A stretch of 64,000 nucleotides of DNA. Origin: Georgenia sp. EYE_87. GTDB lineage: Bacteria > Actinomycetota > Actinomycetes > Actinomycetales > Actinomycetaceae. Below the pieces are notes generated by a model that was given only the letters and a program-made list of their open reading frames with translations, did not search any database and had not been told where the DNA came from. Location: contig NZ_JAHXNL010000006.1 of assembly GCF_023148685.1 (NCBI RefSeq), positions 1 through 64,000 on the forward strand, read 5' to 3'. Numbering within the stretch: position 1 is the stretch's first letter; every line of letters begins with the position of its first letter. A program made the translations under genes and the position numbers. This document shows, one piece after another, positions 17,357 through 25,819 of the stretch.

Positions 17357-18251
17357 CAGACCCGCCCCCCTCGCCCAGCCCGAGCAGCCGCACCGCGTTG
17401 TCCTTGAGGATCTTGGGGCGCACCTCGTCCTTGAGCTCCAGCTGGGCGAAGTCCTTGAGCCACCGGTCGGGGGTGAGCAGCGGGAAGTCGGACGCGAAGA
17501 GCACCTTGTCCTGGAGCAGCGAGTTCGCCTGCCGCACCAGCGCCGTCGGGAAGTACTTGGGCGACCAGCCGGACAGGTCGATGTAGACGTTGCCCTTGTG
17601 GGTGGCGACGGCGATCGCCTCGTCCTGCCAGGGCACCGAGGGGTGGGCCATGATGATGTCGAGCCCGGGGAACGTGGCCGCGACGACGTCGAGCAGCATG
17701 GGGTTGGACAGGCCCAGCTTGAGGCCGAAGCCGCCCGGCAGGCGGGCACCGATGCCCGTCTGGCCGGTGTGGAAGATGGCCGGGAGCCCGTACTCCTGGA
17801 TCACCTCGTAGATCGGGAAGTACCGCGCGTCGGAGGGGTCGAAGTCCTGCAAGGTCGGGTGGAACTTGAAGCCCCGCACCCCCAGCTCCTCCACCTGCCG
17901 GCGCGCCCGGCCCGCCGGGTCGTCGCCGCGCGGGTCCACCGAGCCGAAGGGGATGAGGACGTCGTTGTTGCGGGCTGCGCCCTCGGCGATCTCCTCGGTG
18001 CTGTTGGGGGCGTGCCCCAGCGAGGTGGTGGCGTCGACGGTGAAGACGACGGCGGCCATGGACCGCTCGCGGTAGTAGTCGGCCGTCTCGTCGATCGTCA
18101 TCCGGTCCGTGGGGGCCTTGAAGTACCGCGCCGCGGCGTCGAGCACCTCGCCGGGCAGGGAGAGGTGGCCGTGGCCGTCCTTCTCCACGTGGACGTGGGT
18201 GTCGACCGCGACGACGGCGCCGGCGTCGACGGCGCACTCGTACCGGGTCAC
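17349..18251 (-). CDS. Amidohydrolase family 2 metal-dependent hydrolase/decarboxylase
   Basis: The 300-residue protein shows the TIM-barrel amidohydrolase-2 pattern: metal-binding His-x-His in VDTHVHVEKDG near residues 17-23, GVRGFKFHPTLQDF with the strand-5 region, IFHTGQTG, IIMAHPSVPW and LFASDFPLLTP with the late Asp. Relatives include ACMSD-type decarboxylases and aromatic-acid hydrolases. It probably acts on a carbonyl or carboxyl group of the operon's substrate. The GTG at 18251 overlaps the SDR stop by four bases (GTGA), so it is coupled. Its presence hints that the operon degrades a ring-derived or branched acid rather than a plain fatty acid. Confidence 0.86.
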   Translation of the reverse strand: MTRYECAVDAGAVVAVDTHVHVEKDGHGHLSLPGEVLDAAARYFKAPTDRMTIDETADYYRERSMAAVVFTVDATTSLGHAPNSTEEIAEGAARNNDVLIPFGSVDPRGDDPAGRARRQVEELGVRGFKFHPTLQDFDPSDARYFPIYEVIQEYGLPAIFHTGQTGIGARLPGGFGLKLGLSNPMLLDVVAATFPGLDIIMAHPSVPWQDEAIAVATHKGNVYIDLSGWSPKYFPTALVRQANSLLQDKVLFASDFPLLTPDRWLKDFAQLELKDEVRPKILKDNAVRLLGLGEGGGSGA

Positions 18252-19189
18252 CGCCGGTCGACCTTCGCGGCCGCGTCCGCCGCCGGGGCCGGCGGCTCCG
18301 GCATGGGCTGGCCGACGCTCTGGAGGATCTGGCCGAAGAGGGAGTCGAAGTCCTCCCCCAGCTCCTCGTAGCCCCAGCCGCCGTCCTGGAAGGCGGTGGC
18401 GAGCTCCTGGGGGTGCGACCACAGCGCCAGCCGGTCCCCGCCCACGCCCAGGGCCTGCCCGGTGATGCCGGCGGCGGCGTCGGAGGCGAGGAAGGCGACG
18501 ACGCCCGCCACGTCCTGCGGGGTGCCGAAGCCCAGCACCCGGCGGGCGAACGGCGGCATCTGCTCGCCGCGGGCGGCGGCGTCGACGAACTGCTTGAAGA
18601 ACGGCACGGTCTCGGTCATGGCGGTGGCCGCGACGGGGATGACGGCGTTGGCCGTGATGTTCGCGCGGGCGAGCTCCATCGCCCAGGTGCGCACCATGCC
18701 GACGATGCCGGCCTTGGCCGCGGCGTAGTTGGTCTGGCCGAAGTTTCCGCGCTGCCCGGTGGGCGAGCCGATGCAGATGATGCGGCCGCCCTCGCCCTGC
18801 TCGCGCATGCGGATCGCGGCCTCACGGACGCAGGTGAAGGTGCCGCGCAGGTGCACGTTCACCACGGTGTCGAAGTCGTCGTCGGACATCTTCCACAGGA
18901 CCGTGTCCCGGAGCACGCCCGCGTTGGTCACGAGGATGTCGAGGCGGCCGAAGTTCTCGACGGCGGCGGCCACGAGCGCCCTGGCGGTCTCGGTGGGCCC
19001 GACGGGTGCGACCAGGGCGGTCGCCCTCCCGCCCGCGGCGGTGATCGAGGCGACCGCGTCCTCGGCCACCTGCTGGTCCACGTCGTTGACGACGACGCTC
19101 GCGCCCCTGGCGGCGAGTTCCTGGGCGTAGGCCAGCCCCAGGCCCCGGCCGCTGCCGGTCACGATCGCGACTTTCCCTGCAAGGCTCAT
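18248..19189 (-). CDS. Short-chain dehydrogenase/reductase (SDR)
   Basis: The 313-residue classical SDR has the cofactor loop VTGSGRGLG near 10-18, NAG at VTNAGVL, the Ser in ICIGSPTG and the catalytic Tyr-Lys in NYAAAKAG. It likely oxidises a hydroxyacyl-CoA or reduces a ketone with NAD(P). The C-terminus has an extra 60 or so residues (YEELGEDFDSLFGQILQ) beyond the usual fold. An in-frame ATG 105 bases upstream is rejected because the promoter lies there. The ATG at 19189 has GAGGAG nine bases upstream. First gene of the SDR-amidohydrolase-ligase-MaoC-dehydrogenase operon. Confidence 0.9.
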   Translation of the reverse strand: MSLAGKVAIVTGSGRGLGLAYAQELAARGASVVVNDVDQQVAEDAVASITAAGGRATALVAPVGPTETARALVAAAVENFGRLDILVTNAGVLRDTVLWKMSDDDFDTVVNVHLRGTFTCVREAAIRMREQGEGGRIICIGSPTGQRGNFGQTNYAAAKAGIVGMVRTWAMELARANITANAVIPVAATAMTETVPFFKQFVDAAARGEQMPPFARRVLGFGTPQDVAGVVAFLASDAAAGITGQALGVGGDRLALWSHPQELATAFQDGGWGYEELGEDFDSLFGQILQSVGQPMPEPPAPAADAAAKVDRR

Positions 19190-19265
19190 GCGGATCTCCT
19201 CGTGCGTGTCCTCGGCGACATCGTGGGCGAGCCGGTCGGCGTCCCCCTCGACATCCGTCACGCCG

Positions 19266-19303
19266 ATTCTGACCGCGGTCATTTCGTTTGTCAATGATTG
19301 ACA
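19266..19303 (-). promoter_or_regulatory. Promoter and palindromic operator of the acyl-CoA operon
   Basis: On the minus strand TTGACA (19289-19294) is a perfect -35, followed by a 17-base spacer and CAGAAT (19266-19271) as -10. The -35 is one end of the perfect 15-bp palindrome TGTCAATCATTGACA (19289-19303). A repressor, such as a TetR-type acyl-CoA-responsive protein, would block RNA polymerase. No regulator gene is adjacent. Confidence 0.7.
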
Positions 19304-19339
19304 GTCTCAATCGGTTTGCCCGCGATCCCTGGGAACGCA

Positions 19340-19379
19340 CGAGGCGGGTGCTCTCCGGGATCGGAGGGCACCCGCCTCG
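19340..19379 (-). terminator. gltA terminator hairpin
   Basis: Two 17-base arms (starting CGAGGCGGGTGC and ending GCACCCGCCTCG) pair at 16 of 17 positions around a six-base loop, 25 bases after the gltA stop. There is no U-tract, as usual in actinobacteria. Confidence 0.85.
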
Positions 19380-19403
19380 GGCAGCAGGTTGTCTGAGCTC
19401 TGG

Positions 19404-20702
19404 TCAGCGCTGGTCGAGCGGCACGAAGCTGCGCTCCGCCGCGCCGGTGTAGACCTGGCGCGGCCGGCCGATCTTCGTCGTCGGGTCCGCGATCATCTCG
19501 CGGTACTGGGCGATCCAGCCGGGCAGGCGGCCCAGGGCGAACAGCGGGGTGAACATCTGCGTCGGGAAGCCCATCGCCTTGTAGATCAGGCCGGTGTAGA
19601 AGTCGACGTTCGGGTAGAGCTTGCGCTCGATGAAATAGTCGTCGTTGAGGGCGATCTCCTCCAGGCCCATGGCGATGTCGAGGAGCTCGTCGTCCTTGCC
19701 CAGGCGGGCGAGCACGTCGTGCGCGGCCTCCTTGACGATGGCCGCGCGCGGGTCGTAGTTCTTGTAGACCCGGTGCCCGAAGCCCATGAGGCGGACGCCG
19801 TCCTCCTTGTTCTTGACCTTCTTCATGAACTCGGAGGCGTCGCCGCCGCCGGACTGGATGTTGGTGAGCATCTCCAGCACGGCCTCGTTGGCGCCGCCGT
19901 GCAGCGGGCCGGACAGCGCGCCGACGCCCGCGGCGACGGAGGCGTAGATGTTCGCGTGCGAGGAGCCGACCATGCGCACCGTGGAGGTGGAGCAGTTCTG
20001 CTCGTGGTCCGCGTGCAGGATCAGCAGCATGTCGAGGGCCTTGACGATCGCCGGGTCGACGTCGTGGCGCTGGTAGGGCAGCCCGAAGGTCATCCGGATG
20101 AAGTCCTCGACGTAGCCCTTCGAGGCGTCCGGGTAGAGCAGCGGCAGGCCGTTGGCGCGCTTGGCGATGGCGGCGATCATCGTCGGCACCTTCGCCATGA
20201 GCAGCACCGTGGACAGCTCGCGCTGGTACTGGTCGTGCGGGTCCAGCGTGTGCTGGTAGTAGGTGGCCAGCGCCGCGATGCCGGCCTGCAGGATCGCCAT
20301 CGGGTGCCCGTTGGCCGGGAACGCCGTGAAGAAGGCCTTGAAGTCCTCGTGCAGGATCGTGTGCCGCTTGATGCGGCGCTCGACGGCCTCCAGCGTGGAG
20401 GGGTCGGGCAGCTCGCCGTAGATCAGGAGGTAGGCGGTCTCGAGGAAGCTGGAGCCCTTGGCGAGCTGGTCGATCGGGTAGCCGCGGTAGCGCAGGATGC
20501 CGGCGCCGCCGTCGATGTAGGTGATCGCGGACGTGGTCGAGGCCGTGTTCATGAAGCCCGGGTCGAGCGTGACGAGGCCGGTCTCCTTCAGCAGCGAGGA
20601 GATGTTCACCCCGTCGTTGCCCTCGACGGCGGGCACACGGTCGAACCGGAGCGTCTTCCCGTCCACCTCGAACGTCGCCGGGCTCAGCTCAGCATTCGAC
20701 AT
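19404..20702 (-). CDS. gltA: Citrate synthase
   Basis: The 432-residue protein is a type II citrate synthase: N-terminal beta domain, GAGILRYRGYPIDQLA, catalytic His in GPLHGGANEAVLEML and in LMGFGHRVYKNYDPR, and the Asp in RKLYPNVDFYTG. It condenses acetyl-CoA and oxaloacetate at the entry of the TCA cycle. Length fits GltA2 of actinobacteria. The ATG has GAGGAGG eight bases upstream. It is followed by a strong hairpin and preceded by a 260-bp gap with unusual inverted repeats. Confidence 0.97.
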   Translation of the reverse strand: MSNAELSPATFEVDGKTLRFDRVPAVEGNDGVNISSLLKETGLVTLDPGFMNTASTTSAITYIDGGAGILRYRGYPIDQLAKGSSFLETAYLLIYGELPDPSTLEAVERRIKRHTILHEDFKAFFTAFPANGHPMAILQAGIAALATYYQHTLDPHDQYQRELSTVLLMAKVPTMIAAIAKRANGLPLLYPDASKGYVEDFIRMTFGLPYQRHDVDPAIVKALDMLLILHADHEQNCSTSTVRMVGSSHANIYASVAAGVGALSGPLHGGANEAVLEMLTNIQSGGGDASEFMKKVKNKEDGVRLMGFGHRVYKNYDPRAAIVKEAAHDVLARLGKDDELLDIAMGLEEIALNDDYFIERKLYPNVDFYTGLIYKAMGFPTQMFTPLFALGRLPGWIAQYREMIADPTTKIGRPRQVYTGAAERSFVPLDQR

Positions 20703-20829
20703 CTGTGTTCCTCCTCGATCGGCTCTCTGGGGAGCGCCTCGTTGCGTGGTCCAGGGTCGAACGGCCCCGGAGACGTGATCCGGTCAACAAAGATATGCCA
20801 TCAGCACCGCACACCAGGAAATCGGGTCG

Positions 20830-20857
20830 CCGTGGGCCGGGCGCGCGAGGCCCACGG
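20830..20857 (-). terminator. Hairpin downstream of dapC
   Basis: CCGTGGGCC and GGCCCACGG form a perfect nine-base-pair stem with a ten-base loop, about 110 bases after the dapC stop. It may end the fdxA-dapC transcript. Confidence 0.5.
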
Positions 20858-20859
20858 CC

Positions 20860-20925
20860 GAACAAGAACTCTGGTGCCGAGCAAGAGCTCCGAGAGCTTC
20901 TTGCTCGACACGAGATCTCTTGCTC
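20860..20925. repeat. Large imperfect inverted repeat between dapC and gltA
   Basis: A 31-base left arm (20860-20890) and a 32-base right arm (20894-20925) pair at 26 positions, with five mismatches, one bulge and a three-base loop. Each arm holds two copies of a GAnCAAGA-like word, so the structure has internal repeats. It is larger than a normal terminator and adjoins a second hairpin. It could be a terminator, an RNA-processing structure or a small repeat element. Confidence 0.7.
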
Positions 20926-20964
20926 CCGGTGGTGGGTGGGGTCCTGGTGCGCGCCGGGTGCGCC

Positions 20965-22101
20965 TCACCCGAGCGGACCCCCCTCGCGCAGGCGGCGGGC
21001 GGCCTCGGCGATCCGCTCGTCCGTGGCGGTGAGGGCGACACGGACGTACCCCTCGCCGTGCGGCCCGTAGAAGGTGCCGGGTGCGACGAGGATGCCCCGG
21101 TGGGCGAGCGCGTCGACCAGCTCCCACGACGACGCCGGCCGCGCGACCGCCCGGACCCACAGGTAGAGGCCGGCCACCGACTGCGGGTCGTGCTCGAGCC
21201 CGGCCGCGCCGACCGCCTCCAGGAGCACCTGCCGCCGGGAGCGGTAACGCTCGCGCTGCTCCGCGACGTGCGCGTCGTCGGCCAGCGCGGCGGTCATGGC
21301 CGCCTGGACCGGGCCGGGCATGAGCATCCCCGCGTGCTTGCGGATCTCGGTGAGCCGGGCCACGAGGTCCCGGTCGCCGGCCAGGAGGGCCGCCCGGTAG
21401 CCCGCGAGGTTGGACTGCTTGCTCAGGGAGTACAGCACCAGCAGCCCGGCGTGGTCGCCGCCGCACACCCGCGGGTCCAGCAGGCTCGGCACGCCGTCGT
21501 CCGCCGCCGGCCCGTCCCAGGCCAGCTCGGCGTAGCACTCGTCGGAGGCGACGACGGCGCCGCGCGCGCGGGCCCAGGCCACCACCGCGGCGAGCTCGCG
21601 GACGGAGAGGACGTGCCCGTCGGGGTTGCCGGGCGAGTTCAGCCAGACCAGCCGCGCGTCCGGCCAGTCGGCCGGGTCCGGGCCGACGGCGACCGGGGTC
21701 GCCCCGGCCAGCCGGGCGCCGACGTCGTAGGTGGGGTACGCGGTCCGCGGATGGAGGACGACGTCCCCCTCCCCCAGTCCGAGCAGGGCGGGCAGGAGCG
21801 CGACGGACTCCTTGGAGCCGATCGTGGGGAGCACCGCGTCCTTGCCGAGACCGGGCACGCCGCGCCGCCGGGCGAACCAGGCCGTGATCGCCTCGCGCAG
21901 GGCGAGGGTGCCGATCGTCTGCGGGTACCCCGGGGAGTCGGCTGCGGCCGTCAGGGCGTCACGCGCCACCGCGGGCGTGGGGTCGACGGGGGTGCCGACC
22001 GACAGGTCGACGATGCCGTGAGGATGGGCGGCGGCACGGGCCTTGGCCGGGGCGAGGGAGTCCCAGGGGAAGTCGGGCAGCGCGCTGCCGTGCAGCGGCA
22101 C
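20965..22101 (-). CDS. dapC: Succinyldiaminopimelate transaminase
   Basis: The 378-residue class I/II PLP aminotransferase has LVWLNSPGNPDGHVLS, SDECYAELAW and the PLP-Lys in YSLSKQSNLAGYR. The N-terminus (LPDFPWDSLAPAKARAAAHPHG) matches actinobacterial DapC. It converts N-succinyl-amino-oxopimelate to N-succinyl-diaminopimelate with glutamate, following the DapD step encoded at 12.2 kb. It lies one base after fdxA, an arrangement also found in mycobacteria, so the two are co-transcribed. The start ATG is supported by family length. Confidence 0.93.
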   Translation of the reverse strand: MPLHGSALPDFPWDSLAPAKARAAAHPHGIVDLSVGTPVDPTPAVARDALTAAADSPGYPQTIGTLALREAITAWFARRRGVPGLGKDAVLPTIGSKESVALLPALLGLGEGDVVLHPRTAYPTYDVGARLAGATPVAVGPDPADWPDARLVWLNSPGNPDGHVLSVRELAAVVAWARARGAVVASDECYAELAWDGPAADDGVPSLLDPRVCGGDHAGLLVLYSLSKQSNLAGYRAALLAGDRDLVARLTEIRKHAGMLMPGPVQAAMTAALADDAHVAEQRERYRSRRQVLLEAVGAAGLEHDPQSVAGLYLWVRAVARPASSWELVDALAHRGILVAPGTFYGPHGEGYVRVALTATDERIAEAARRLREGGPLG

Positions 22102-22102
22102 C

Positions 22103-22420
22103 TCAGGCCTGCGGGGGCAGGGCGGCGATCATCGGGTCGTCCTTGTCGATGACGCCCATCTTCGCCGCACCGCCCGGGGAACCCAGGTCGTTGAAGAACT
22201 CGACGTTCGCGCGGTAGTAGTCGGACCAGACCGCGGGGGTGTCGTCCTCGTAGAAGATCGCCTCGACCGGGCACACCGGCTCGCAGGCGCCGCAGTCGAC
22301 GCACTCGTCGGGGTGGATGTACAGCATCCGCTTGCCCTCGTAGATGCAGTCGACCGGACATTCGTCGACGCACGCCCTGTCCTTCACGTCCACACACGGC
22401 TGGGCGATGACGTAGGTCAC
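22103..22420 (-). CDS. fdxA: 7Fe-8S ferredoxin
   Basis: The 105-residue protein begins VTYVIAQPCVDVKDRACVDE and has Cys at 9, 17, 21 and 25 and again at 40, 43, 46 and 50, the arrangement for one 3Fe-4S and one 4Fe-4S cluster. It ferries electrons in the cytoplasm, for example to cytochrome P450s or biosynthetic reductases. GTG at 22420 is the start. AGGAAAGGAAG is seven bases upstream, and a longer in-frame opening lacks ferredoxin sequence. First gene of the fdxA-dapC pair. Confidence 0.95.
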   Translation of the reverse strand: MTYVIAQPCVDVKDRACVDECPVDCIYEGKRMLYIHPDECVDCGACEPVCPVEAIFYEDDTPAVWSDYYRANVEFFNDLGSPGGAAKMGVIDKDDPMIAALPPQA

Positions 22421-22536
22421 GAGAGCTTCCTTTCCTCGCTGCGCATTCCGCGGCGCACGCGCGCGCCGTCGCCCTAGTATCGCCCAGCCGGTCGGCGGGC
22501 ACGACCAGAGGTCCGCGGTCCGGCAGGATGGCACCC

Positions 22537-22758
22537 ATGAGCTCCGCCCAGCGCCCGCCCGCCCTGCCGTGGCTGCACTGGCAGGTCGGCGACCGGGTCG
22601 TGGTGCGCTACCGCCTGGCCGACGGCCTCCACGACGCCCTCGGCGAGCTGCTCGACGTCCGGCCCGGCGCCGTCGTCGTCCGCACGCGGCGGGGCGACGT
22701 GCGCGTCCCGGCCGAGGCGATGGTGACGGGCAAGCGCGTCCCGCCCCCGCCCGCCTGA
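22537..22758 (+). CDS. Small SH3-like hypothetical protein
   Basis: The 73-residue protein (MSSAQRPPALPWLHWQVGDR) is mostly beta-strand in character: VGDRVVVRYRL, LGELLDVRPGAVVVRTRRG and VRVPAEAMVTGKRVPPPP. It looks like one SH3-barrel such as that at the N-terminus of some actinobacterial acetyltransferases, here standing alone. Function unknown. The second ATG (22537) is chosen because CAGGAT stands seven bases before it. An ATG nine bases earlier overlaps that element. Divergent from fdxA. Confidence 0.7.
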   Translation: MSSAQRPPALPWLHWQVGDRVVVRYRLADGLHDALGELLDVRPGAVVVRTRRGDVRVPAEAMVTGKRVPPPPA

Positions 22759-22792
22759 GCCCGGGCGCGCCGGCGGACGCCGCAGGCGGACG

Positions 22793-24793
22793 TCAGCCCT
22801 CTCCCTCGTCCCCGCCCTCGGAGGGCGGCTCGCCGCAGACCACGTGGTTCCACGGCGTGTAGGTCCAGGTCCAGCTCTCGTCGTCGTGCAGGCTGCCGTC
22901 CCTGTACCGCTGCCGGTCGACGGTCACGGTGAACCCGGGCTGGCCGCCCGTCTCGGGCTTGCACTCGGGCGAGGGGTTGTACACCGTCTTGGGCTCGACG
23001 ACGTTGTACTTCTCCGACGTGCTGGTCCGCACGTCCCACACGTCCGTGCCCCACAGGCGGGCGTGCACCGCGTCGCCGGTGACCCAGGCCTGGACCAGCA
23101 CCCCGTACTCGGTGTTGTTCCGCCAGACCATGTCGGTGCTCGGCTCCCACAGCGTCGCCTCGCGGCCCGGCGGGTAGCGCTCGAACCACCGGCTGTGCGG
23201 GGTGTGGGCGACGTCGTCCATACCGGCGAGGAACCCCACGTTGAACATGTTCGTCGAGAGCTGGGAGAGGCCGCCGCCCACGGCGGTGGAGACGAAGCCG
23301 TCCTCCACGACGCCGGAGGCGACGTAGCCGTTGGCGGCGGAGATCGGCCCGATCGCCTCGAGGAGCGAGAACTCCTCGCCCGGCAGGACCAGGACGCCGG
23401 TGACCTTCTGGGCTCCGACCTTGAGGTTCGTGGTGCGGACCGGGTCGTAGGGCATCGGGGAGGAGAACTCGGCGATGACCTCCTTGACGCCGAGGGCCTC
23501 GGCGTCGGCGGTGGTGAACTCCGGCTCCGCCTCCACGAGCGCCACCTCGGCCGTCCGGTCCGAGGAGGTCCCGGCGGCGTGCACGGCCTCGGCGAGCTGG
23601 TCCGGGTCGAGCCCCTTGCCCGTGGTGGACGGGACGATCGTCGGCCTGCCGTCCCGAAGCACGATCTTGGCGTCCTCGCCGGTGACCTGGATCTCCGGGT
23701 TGACCTCGGCCACGACGTCCGCGAGCCCGGCGCCGTCGAGCTCGAGCCTCAGGGCGGAGCCCTCCGCCACGAACGTGGCGCGGGCGGCGAGCTGCTCGGG
23801 AGAGAGCTCGGCGAGCGTGCCGTCGACGCTGACCGTGACGGGGGCGGAGACGAGGGGCTGCGAGAGGGTGGTGAGCGCCTCGTCGACCGCCCCGGCCCCG
23901 ACCGTCGGGGGGACCGGCGTGGTGGGCAGCTCCAGCGGGCGCTCGGCGGTCAGCCAGGTCCGCGCCACCTCGTCGGTGGCGGCGTCGACGTCGACGGCCG
24001 TCCCGTCGACCGGCTCCGTGACCTCGGGGGTGGCGCCGGCGAAGGTGATGGCCCCCTCCACCGGCGCGACGTCGAGCTCGCCCGCCACGGTCGTGAGGGC
24101 CTCGCGCAGGGCGGTCTCGTCGACGACGGACGCCGGCTCGACCGGGCCCATGCCGAAGAGCCGCCCCCACAGCACGCGCGGGTCGAGGGTGAAGCCGGTG
24201 AGCCCGTCGAGGGTGGCGTCGACGTCGAAGCTCAGGCCGACCGCTGCCGGGTCGAGGCTCGAGGTCGCCTCGCCGACGGCGACGGGCACCTGCTCGGCGG
24301 CGAGCGTCGCGAGCTCGGCGTCCAGCCGGGCGCGGGCGTCGGCCTCGGGCAGGCCGCCGATCGGGACACCGGCGACGGTGGTGCCGTTCGGGGTGCGGTC
24401 GCCGAGGAACCAGGCGCCGGCCCCGTAGGCCGCGGCGAGGAGGACGACGACGATCGCGACCACCAGCCCGCGGCGGCTGCGGCGGCGCGGCTCCTCGCCG
24501 CGGAACTGGTCGAACGGCGAGGGCATCGGGCGGTCCTGGGGGTCGGGCGCCGCGTGGACGGCGGTGGCGTCGGGGTCGGCGTCGGGGGCGGGGGCGGGGG
24601 CGGGAGCGGGGAGCGTCTCGGTCGCGTCGGGGTCGGCGGGTGCGGGTGCTGGTGCGGGCTCCCCCTGCCTGCGGGCGAGGACGGAGTCGAGGTCGGACAT
24701 GCCGTGCGCCTCGGTGGCCTGCGGGGTCGGGCGGTCCGCGGGCCCGACGGTGTCGTCGACGGACCCGCGCCCGGCTGCTCGGTCGTCAGTCAC
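22793..24793 (-). CDS. VanW-domain, PG-binding-4 cell-wall protein
   Basis: The 666-residue protein has a Pro/Ala/Asp-rich cytoplasmic N-terminus, one membrane helix at about 109-130, repeated extracytoplasmic PG_binding_4-type domains (about 135-420) and a VanW domain (FSSPMPYDPVRTTNLKVGAQ, then GGGLSQLSTNMFN) to about 570. It probably acts at the outer face of the membrane on peptidoglycan architecture. The VanW biochemical role is not known. Starts at GTG with AAGGA upstream. Two contiguous 11-bp GTnACG repeats lie about 85-105 bases upstream, suggesting response to a wall-stress two-component system. It converges with the small SH3-like gene. Confidence 0.9.
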   Translation of the reverse strand: MTDDRAAGRGSVDDTVGPADRPTPQATEAHGMSDLDSVLARRQGEPAPAPAPADPDATETLPAPAPAPAPDADPDATAVHAAPDPQDRPMPSPFDQFRGEEPRRRSRRGLVVAIVVVLLAAAYGAGAWFLGDRTPNGTTVAGVPIGGLPEADARARLDAELATLAAEQVPVAVGEATSSLDPAAVGLSFDVDATLDGLTGFTLDPRVLWGRLFGMGPVEPASVVDETALREALTTVAGELDVAPVEGAITFAGATPEVTEPVDGTAVDVDAATDEVARTWLTAERPLELPTTPVPPTVGAGAVDEALTTLSQPLVSAPVTVSVDGTLAELSPEQLAARATFVAEGSALRLELDGAGLADVVAEVNPEIQVTGEDAKIVLRDGRPTIVPSTTGKGLDPDQLAEAVHAAGTSSDRTAEVALVEAEPEFTTADAEALGVKEVIAEFSSPMPYDPVRTTNLKVGAQKVTGVLVLPGEEFSLLEAIGPISAANGYVASGVVEDGFVSTAVGGGLSQLSTNMFNVGFLAGMDDVAHTPHSRWFERYPPGREATLWEPSTDMVWRNNTEYGVLVQAWVTGDAVHARLWGTDVWDVRTSTSEKYNVVEPKTVYNPSPECKPETGGQPGFTVTVDRQRYRDGSLHDDESWTWTYTPWNHVVCGEPPSEGGDEGEG

Positions 24794-24876
24794 TCAGCGT
24801 CCTTCTTCCCCCCCGTGCCGCCCCGTGCGACCTCAGCATGGTAGGTCGCCTGCGTGCGGCGCACCGCCGGGCGGTG

Positions 24877-24898
24877 CCCAACGTCACCACATCGTTAC
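24877..24898 (-). promoter_or_regulatory. Two contiguous 11-bp GTnACG direct repeats before the VanW gene
   Basis: Minus strand: GTAACGATGTG followed directly by GTGACGTTGGG. The same 11-bp period and core occur three times before the oligopeptide-binding gene at 41741-41773. This resembles tandem GTnAC boxes bound by MtrA-type response regulators. Confidence 0.5.
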
Positions 24899-24914
24899 GG
24901 ACACCCCGGCTCCC

Positions 24915-25415
24915 CTAGAGCGCGCGCACCCGGCCGAGGTGGTGCACCAGTCCGCCGGCTCCCGTGGTGCCGGTGCGCGCGTCGATGACCTCCCCCACCA
25001 CGACGTCGTGGTCGCCCGCGTTCTTGATCCACGCCGTGCGGCACTCGAGCCAGCCCTGCGCGGCGTCGATCAGGGCGGCCCCCGAGTGCTCCCCCGTGTG
25101 GTGCGGCACCCCGATGAGCTGCCCGAACGCCGGCCGCCCCGGCATGGCCAGCCGTTCGGCGGCGACGACGGCCGAGCCGTCGAGGATGCTGACGGCCCAG
25201 GTGTCCACCTCGTCCAGGGCCTCGCGCAGCCGCGCGTCGGTGTACACACAGAAGAGCACCATCGGCGGGCGCAGCGAGACGGACGCCACCGCCGTCGCCG
25301 TCATGGCGAGGTCGAGGCGGCCCTGCCGCACGGAGACCACGGTGACGCCGCCGGGCAGCCGGCCCATCGTCGCCCGGTACCGCTCGACCAGGTCCTCGGA
25401 CGCCGCCGCGCTCAC
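24915..25415 (-). CDS. Flavin reductase family protein
   Basis: The 166-residue protein has the flavin-reductase-like split barrel: LPGGVTVVSVRQG, MTATAVASVSLRPPMVLFCV (FMN-binding strand-loop), and the late GDHDVVVGEVIDA. It would reduce free FMN or FAD with NAD(P)H, often to feed a two-component monooxygenase. No monooxygenase is adjacent. The GTG start overlaps the stop of the upstream small membrane protein by four bases, placing it last in an mshB operon. The partner is unknown. Confidence 0.88.
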   Translation of the reverse strand: MSAAASEDLVERYRATMGRLPGGVTVVSVRQGRLDLAMTATAVASVSLRPPMVLFCVYTDARLREALDEVDTWAVSILDGSAVVAAERLAMPGRPAFGQLIGVPHHTGEHSGAALIDAAQGWLECRTAWIKNAGDHDVVVGEVIDARTGTTGAGGLVHHLGRVRAL

Positions 25416-25819
25416 CGCGCCGTCCCGGCCCGGCGGGCCGCGGGCCCGTCGGAGAACCAGGTCCGGGGCGCGAGCATCGACAGGGCGGCGGCCAGCGGCA
25501 TGCCGAGCAGCCAGGCGTAGCTGAGGACCTGGTCGGTGACGAGCACGTCCCCGTTCGGGCTGACGAACGTCATGGTCTGGGTGGTCAGGACCCCGGCGAG
25601 CCCGAGCAGGAAGACGCCCGCGCCGTCGGCGGCGGAGCGGGCGAACACCGCACCGACGACCACGAGCGCGAGGGCGGCCGGCAGCCCCGTCGGCACCCCT
25701 CCCGCGGTCCAGCGGTGGACGAGCGTGCCGGCCGCGCCGACGACGACCCCGGCCACCACGGCGACGACGGCGGCCACGACCCTTCCGGTGCGGTCACCGC
25801 GGTCCGTGCGGTCGGTCAT
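25412..25819 (-). CDS. Four-helix membrane protein (DUF6113-like)
   Basis: The 135-residue protein has a short Asp/Arg N-terminus and about four hydrophobic segments (VVAAVVAVVAGVVVGAAG, LPAALALVVVGAVFA, GVFLLGLAGVLTTQT, LSYAWLLGMPLAAALSML). Its ATG overlaps the mshB stop by four bases (ATGA). Proteins like this commonly follow mshB in actinobacteria, and the DUF6113 name is from memory. No catalytic motif is visible. A role tied to mycothiol is only suggested by position. Confidence 0.8.
   Translation of the reverse strand: MTDRTDRGDRTGRVVAAVVAVVAGVVVGAAGTLVHRWTAGGVPTGLPAALALVVVGAVFARSAADGAGVFLLGLAGVLTTQTMTFVSPNGDVLVTDQVLSYAWLLGMPLAAALSMLAPRTWFSDGPAARRAGTAR

Noticed and set aside
19190-19294. 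Upstream start for the SDR gene
   Set aside because: The extension would cross the -35/-10 promoter, and a good ribosome site fits the ATG at 19189.
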